This document shows positions 16,688-19,573 of a stretch of DNA of 19,573 bases, piece after piece. Source of the stretch: Ramlibacter tataouinensis. Lineage in GTDB: Bacteria > Pseudomonadota > Gammaproteobacteria > Burkholderiales > Burkholderiaceae_C. Position numbers and translations under genes: made by a program. A model generated the notes under the pieces. That model saw only the letters and a list, made by a program, of their open reading frames with translations, searched no databases and was not told the origin of the DNA. The stretch is taken from contig DIZF01000037.1 of assembly GCA_002427815.1 (NCBI GenBank), positions 16,390 to 35,962 on the forward strand, read 5' to 3'. Each line of letters begins with the position of its first letter. Position 1 is the first letter of the stretch.

Positions 16688-17464
16688 GTGAAGGAGCGCG
16701 CCGGCATCCAGTCGGTCGAAGTCGGCTTCGGCTTGCTCGAGGCATTGTCGCTCGCGTCCGGACCGCTGATGTTGCGCGACCTCGCGGCGGCGGCCGGCAT
16801 GAGCGCAGCCAAGGCCCATCGCTACCTGGTGAGCTTCCAGCGCTTGCGCCTCGTGGCGCAGGACGCCGCCAGCACGCGGTACGACCTGGGCCCGGCGGCA
16901 CTGAAGCTCGGACTGGCCTCGCTGTCACGACTGGACGCCGTCAAGCTGGCGCGCGAGCGCATCGGCTCATTGGTCGAACAGATCGGCCACACGCTGGCGC
17001 TGGCCGTGTGGGGCAATCAGGGGCCCACCATCGTCCACTGGGAAGAATCGCCGCAGGCCGTTACCGTCAATCTGCGGCTGGGCGACGTGATGCCTCTGCT
17101 CTCGTCGGCCACCGGCCGCTGTTTCGCGGCCTTCCTCTCGCGTGACGCCATCACCCCGCTGCTGAAGGACGAACTTGCCCTGGCACAGAAGCAGGGCCGC
17201 ACCGATGTGCCTGCTTCGCTGGCCCAGGCCCGTGCCCTGCTCGACGAGGTGCGCCAGCGGGGTGCCGCCCGGGTGGTCGATACCTTGTTGCCCGGCATCG
17301 TCGCCTTTTGCGTGCCGGTGTTCGATTCGGACGGCCACATGGTGCTGGGTCTCGTCGCGCTCGGGCCCAGTGGCACCTTCGACCCCGAGTGGGACGGTGC
17401 GGTGGACCGGCCGCTGCGCGCGGCGGCGCGGCAACTGTCGAGCGATCTGGGTTTCCGGGGGTGA
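16688..17464 (+). CDS. IclR-family transcriptional regulator
   Basis: 258 residues from GTG 16688. GGAAGG (16677-16682) is spaced 5 bases before it, whereas the in-frame GTG at 16682 overlaps that ribosome-binding site. The N-terminal winged helix covers about residues 5-70 (SVEVGFGLLEALSLASGPLMLRDLAAAAGMSAAKAHRYLVSFQRLRLVAQD). The C-terminal IclR effector-binding (GAF-like) domain covers about 75-250, including ALAVWGNQGPTIVHWEES, LLSSATGRCFAAFL and GIVAFCVPVFDSDGHMVLGLVALGP. Regulators of this family sense aromatic or small carboxylic metabolites. The divergent FAH-family gene is the likely target. The effector is unknown. Confidence 0.92.
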   Translation: MKERAGIQSVEVGFGLLEALSLASGPLMLRDLAAAAGMSAAKAHRYLVSFQRLRLVAQDAASTRYDLGPAALKLGLASLSRLDAVKLARERIGSLVEQIGHTLALAVWGNQGPTIVHWEESPQAVTVNLRLGDVMPLLSSATGRCFAAFLSRDAITPLLKDELALAQKQGRTDVPASLAQARALLDEVRQRGAARVVDTLLPGIVAFCVPVFDSDGHMVLGLVALGPSGTFDPEWDGAVDRPLRAAARQLSSDLGFRG

Positions 17465-17473
17465 ACAGCAGCC

Positions 17474-18478
17474 ATGCCCCTGCGATTCATGTTGATCTTC
17501 GGGACGGCGGTGCTGGCGGCCCATCTATGGCTCTTGGGTGCAGCCGCCGATCCCGTGCGGGTGCGCGACCGGGTCGTCGCGCCGACCTTCATCACACGCA
17601 GCATCGCCGCCAGCGTCCCGCCGGTTGCTGTGCCGGAGGCGTTGCCCCAAAAAGCTGCGGCCCCGGCGCAGCCGCGCGCGAAGGCGGCTGCGCCCAGGTC
17701 GCCATTGGCCCGCGTGTCCGAACCGGCAGCTCCGTTGCCCGAGCCCATCCAGCCCGTCGACCCATTGCCCACCGCCTTCCTGGCGGCGGCGCCCCAATCG
17801 GCATCAGCCTCTGCGGCGCCCGTTCCGCCGGCCCTGAGGTTCAGGATCCCGGCTTCGATGCGACTGCACTACCAGGTGACGGCAACCGCGCGGCACCTGC
17901 GCTTGCAGGGCGACGGCGAGCTGCTCTGGCGCCACGACGACACGAGCTACGACGCCAAGCTGGAAATCAGCGCCCCCTTCCTGACGCCACGCATCCAGCA
18001 CAGCACCGGTCTCATCACGGCCGAGGGGCTGGCCCCCCTGCGCTTTTCGGACAAGGCGCGCAGCGAAGAGGCCGCCCATTTCCAACGCGACCAGGGCAAG
18101 GTGAGCTTCAGCAGCAACCGGCCCGACGCCCCGCTGCTGGCTGGCGCGCAGGACCGCCTGAGTGTCATGCTGCAACTCGGCGCCATGGTCGGCGGTGACC
18201 CCCACAAATTTCCCGCAGGTACCGTCATCTCGATCCAGACGGCGAGCGCTCGCGACGCCGAACCATGGCAGTTCACGGTGGAAGGCCCGGAGGAACTGGA
18301 ACTGCCGGGCGGCAAGGTCGGCGCACTCAAGCTCATCCGCAATCCGCGCCGCGAATTCGACCAGAAAGTAGAACTTTGGCTCGCCCCCGGGATGGACTAC
18401 ATGCCGGTGCGCCTGCGTCTGACACAGCCGAACGGAGATTGGGTCGACCAGCAGTGGTCATCCACCGACAAGGGCTGA
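17474..18478 (+). CDS. DUF3108 domain-containing envelope protein
   Basis: 334 residues. Residues 1-25 (MPLRFMLIFGTAVLAAHLWLL) form an N-terminal signal anchor. Residues about 30-115 are Ala/Pro-rich low complexity resembling a TonB-type periplasm-spanning linker. The C-terminal part from about 118 (LRFRIPASMRLHYQVTATARHLRLQGDGELLWRHDD...) is DUF3108, a beta-rich domain; FSDKARSEEAAHF, ELPGGKVGALKLIRNPRREFDQKVELWLAPGMDYMPVRLRL are typical blocks. The domain function is unknown; an envelope location is inferred. It starts 10 bases after the iclR stop, so it may be co-transcribed, although a functional link to that regulator is not apparent. Confidence 0.87.
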   Translation: MPLRFMLIFGTAVLAAHLWLLGAAADPVRVRDRVVAPTFITRSIAASVPPVAVPEALPQKAAAPAQPRAKAAAPRSPLARVSEPAAPLPEPIQPVDPLPTAFLAAAPQSASASAAPVPPALRFRIPASMRLHYQVTATARHLRLQGDGELLWRHDDTSYDAKLEISAPFLTPRIQHSTGLITAEGLAPLRFSDKARSEEAAHFQRDQGKVSFSSNRPDAPLLAGAQDRLSVMLQLGAMVGGDPHKFPAGTVISIQTASARDAEPWQFTVEGPEELELPGGKVGALKLIRNPRREFDQKVELWLAPGMDYMPVRLRLTQPNGDWVDQQWSSTDKG

Positions 18479-18538
18479 GCTTGACCTTGGCCATTCTGGG
18501 AATCAGGGGAGGTCCTTCCAGCGTTTACCCGGTCCTCC

Positions 18539-18575
18539 TTGAAACCGGCATGAACGTTGCCAATTAATGTGGCAA
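18539..18575 (+). promoter_or_regulatory. Candidate promoter with overlapping palindrome before the DUF3567 gene
   Basis: TTGAAA (18539-18544) and ATTAAT (18563-18568) are spaced by 18 bases and form a plausible sigma-70 promoter, matching 5/6 and 4/6 of consensus. TTGCCA (18557-18562) and TGGCAA (18570-18575) are a perfect inverted repeat flanking the -10 box, as an operator would. Prediction by eye only. Confidence 0.45.
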
Positions 18576-18588
18576 AGGATTACCCACC

Positions 18589-18861
18589 ATGCAAATGCTC
18601 TATGACTCCGAATCGTTTGTCGTCGTGCACATGCAGGCAAACGAACCCGCCGAGGGAGAGCCGTCGCCGCACATCGCGCGTCACGGATTCGAAATTGTCG
18701 ACAAGCGGTCCAACAAGGAGGTCTACCTCGACGGCTCCTGGGCCGACGCCTTCCAGCGGCAGATCGCCGCCTGGCGGCTGAACACGCCGACCCAGGAAGA
18801 AGTCGAGGAAACCCTGAACGGCTACGCCGAGCTGGCGCAAAACCCCCTGGTCATGCACTGA
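18589..18861 (+). CDS. DUF3567 family small protein
   Basis: 90 residues. The sequence MQMLYDSESFVVVHMQANEP, then HGFEIVDKRSNKEVYLDGSWADAFQRQI, then TPTQEEVEETLNGYAELAQNPLVMH matches the DUF3567 family, which as I recall is nearly confined to Burkholderiales. It is a small acidic soluble protein without signal peptide; the function is unknown. ATG 18589 is preceded by AAAGGA at about 9 bases. An in-frame start 32 bases earlier is not available. It has its own candidate promoter and is followed by 102 bases before the intron candidate. Confidence 0.92.
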   Translation: MQMLYDSESFVVVHMQANEPAEGEPSPHIARHGFEIVDKRSNKEVYLDGSWADAFQRQIAAWRLNTPTQEEVEETLNGYAELAQNPLVMH

Positions 18862-18963
18862 CATGACCCGAGTCCGTTGAAGCTCCGGCCTACAGCAGAC
18901 ACAGGACATCGGTCAGGGGCGGGCCCGCATTCCGTGGCACAAAGCTTTAGTATCGTTGCCATG

Positions 18964-19573
18964 GTGCGACTCGAAGTCGCTTCTGTAGCTGAACTTCTCA
19001 GCGCTTCAAAAGTGCAGTTTCTCCCCGGGGGAGCTGCGGTTTCTTCCCTCGGGAGGAGGCCTTAAGAAGATCAATATTTGTTCGCATTTATTGGTCGTGG
19101 ATTTGCCCGAAGGGGCAAGTTCTCAACGAGGAGACCGTCTTTGGACGGGGTTTTCGTTGTCTGCAAACCACATCTGAACGTGAAGTTCAGGTAAATGTGG
19201 CGCCGCTGCTTTTGGCGGCAAATCAGAGCGGCACCGCTCAAGGTGCCTTGTTTCTTTCACCGAAACCACTCCTGGAACGGAATGACCTCGCCCGTGCGTG
19301 CATCCCGAGTAATTGGGTTGTGCGGAGCCACGGATAAACCGCCTGCGCGTCAGCGCAAAAGCCATGTGCAAGCACGGCGAATCGACCAGAACAAGACGGT
19401 CGAAGGCGGACGGGATAGAGGGTATGGGAAACACAAGTGAACGTTCGTCAGAACCGTCGTCACGATAGATCAGCTAACTCTTGTCTCCCGAGGTAACTCG
19501 GGGAGCTGAAGCCAAAACGGCAACGCGTCTGAAACTGCGGGTCATGCATCGCAGTTTGTTCCCGAAGAACGCG
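18964..19573 (+). mobile_element. Candidate group II intron, 5' ribozyme part (runs off window)
   Basis: No convincing gene lies in 18862-19573. From 18964 the strand begins GTGCG, the group II 5' splice signature (GUGYG). It is followed at once by ACT-CGA-AGTCGC, the same small-stem layout seen after GUGCG in known group II introns. Perfect or near-perfect hairpins then follow densely: 19103-19118, 19135-19148 inside a 19125-19158 outer stem, 19167-19200 (CCACAT-CTGAAC stem with a GTAA bulge), 19202-19219, 19230-19247, 19344-19357, 19383-19402, 19485-19505 with a GTAA tetraloop, and 19532-19557. GGTATGGGAA near 19420 resembles a domain I tetraloop-receptor strand. Base composition is less GC-rich than the flanks. 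About 600 bases before a reverse transcriptase gene is normal, so its gene would begin just past the window. Confidence 0.62.

Noticed and set aside
18935..18950. TGGCAC followed by TTTAG as a sigma-54 promoter before the intron candidate
   Set aside because: The -24 element fits but the -12 element lacks the needed GC, and no gene start follows at a suitable distance.
18961..19065. A short frame starting MVRLEVASVAELLSAS across the intron boundary
   Set aside because: It runs through the GTGCG signature and hairpins, with no family similarity; the RNA-structure reading explains the region better.
18954..19525. Seven-base complementarity between CGTTGCC (18954-18960) and GGCAACG (19519-19525) as an intron-exon guide pairing
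   Set aside because: The exon part sits at -10 to -4 of the presumed junction, which does not match normal IBS1/IBS2 placement, and a 7-base match over 600 bases can occur by chance.
18964..19573. tmRNA, RNase P RNA or 6S RNA for the structured right-edge region
   Set aside because: I see no tmRNA tag-coding segment or tRNA-like ends, no RNase P core motif (GAGGAAAGTCC type), and no single long 6S-like bulged helix.

Overview
The window looks like chromosomal DNA of a high-GC betaproteobacterium, most likely Burkholderiales in or near the Comamonadaceae (Variovorax, Ramlibacter or Acidovorax-like). The reasons are strong G/C third-position use, a Burkholderiales-type OxyR, a PhaM-type PHA granule protein, a DUF3567 protein, and an otsB-GH15 trehalose-type pair. 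The genus assignment is from memory of these families, not from a search. Coding density is high, and most neighbours are separated by only a few bases.

Left part (1-6983): a 5' portion of oxyR (peroxide sensor, cut by the window edge) lies directly behind recG (branch-migration helicase) on the minus strand. recG carries an in-frame GC-rich palindromic repeat. Divergent from recG are queA and tgt, two steps of queuosine tRNA modification. The tgt stop abuts, with no spacer, the stop of a convergent MFS-acyltransferase fusion (LplT-PlsC type).

Middle part (7010-12345): a CREST-superfamily (alkaline ceramidase-like) membrane protein precedes the MFS-acyltransferase gene and probably forms a lipid-remodelling operon with it. 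A two-domain HTH regulator is divergent from this pair, with a palindrome just before its start codon. Further right is a minus-strand run: PCu(A)C copper chaperone, PhaM-like granule protein, FIST sensory protein and a VirK/YbjX-family (DUF535) protein. The last two are separated by only 2 bases.

Right part (12346-19573): otsB and a GH15 glycosidase overlap by ATGA, but the trehalose-phosphate synthase gene (otsA) that usually belongs with them is not present in the window. A DUF1810 gene and a fumarylacetoacetate hydrolase-family gene follow on the minus strand. The hydrolase gene is divergent from an IclR regulator, with operator-like repeats between them. DUF3108 and DUF3567 genes follow. 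The last ~610 bases hold no convincing gene but are packed with RNA hairpins and start with GTGCG; I read them as the 5' part of a group II intron whose reverse transcriptase would lie beyond the window.

No wholly new system is evident. The most interesting items are the intron candidate at the right edge, the palindromic repeat read through as an insert in RecG, the CREST hydrolase/LplT-PlsC lipid operon with its regulator, and the incomplete trehalose operon.
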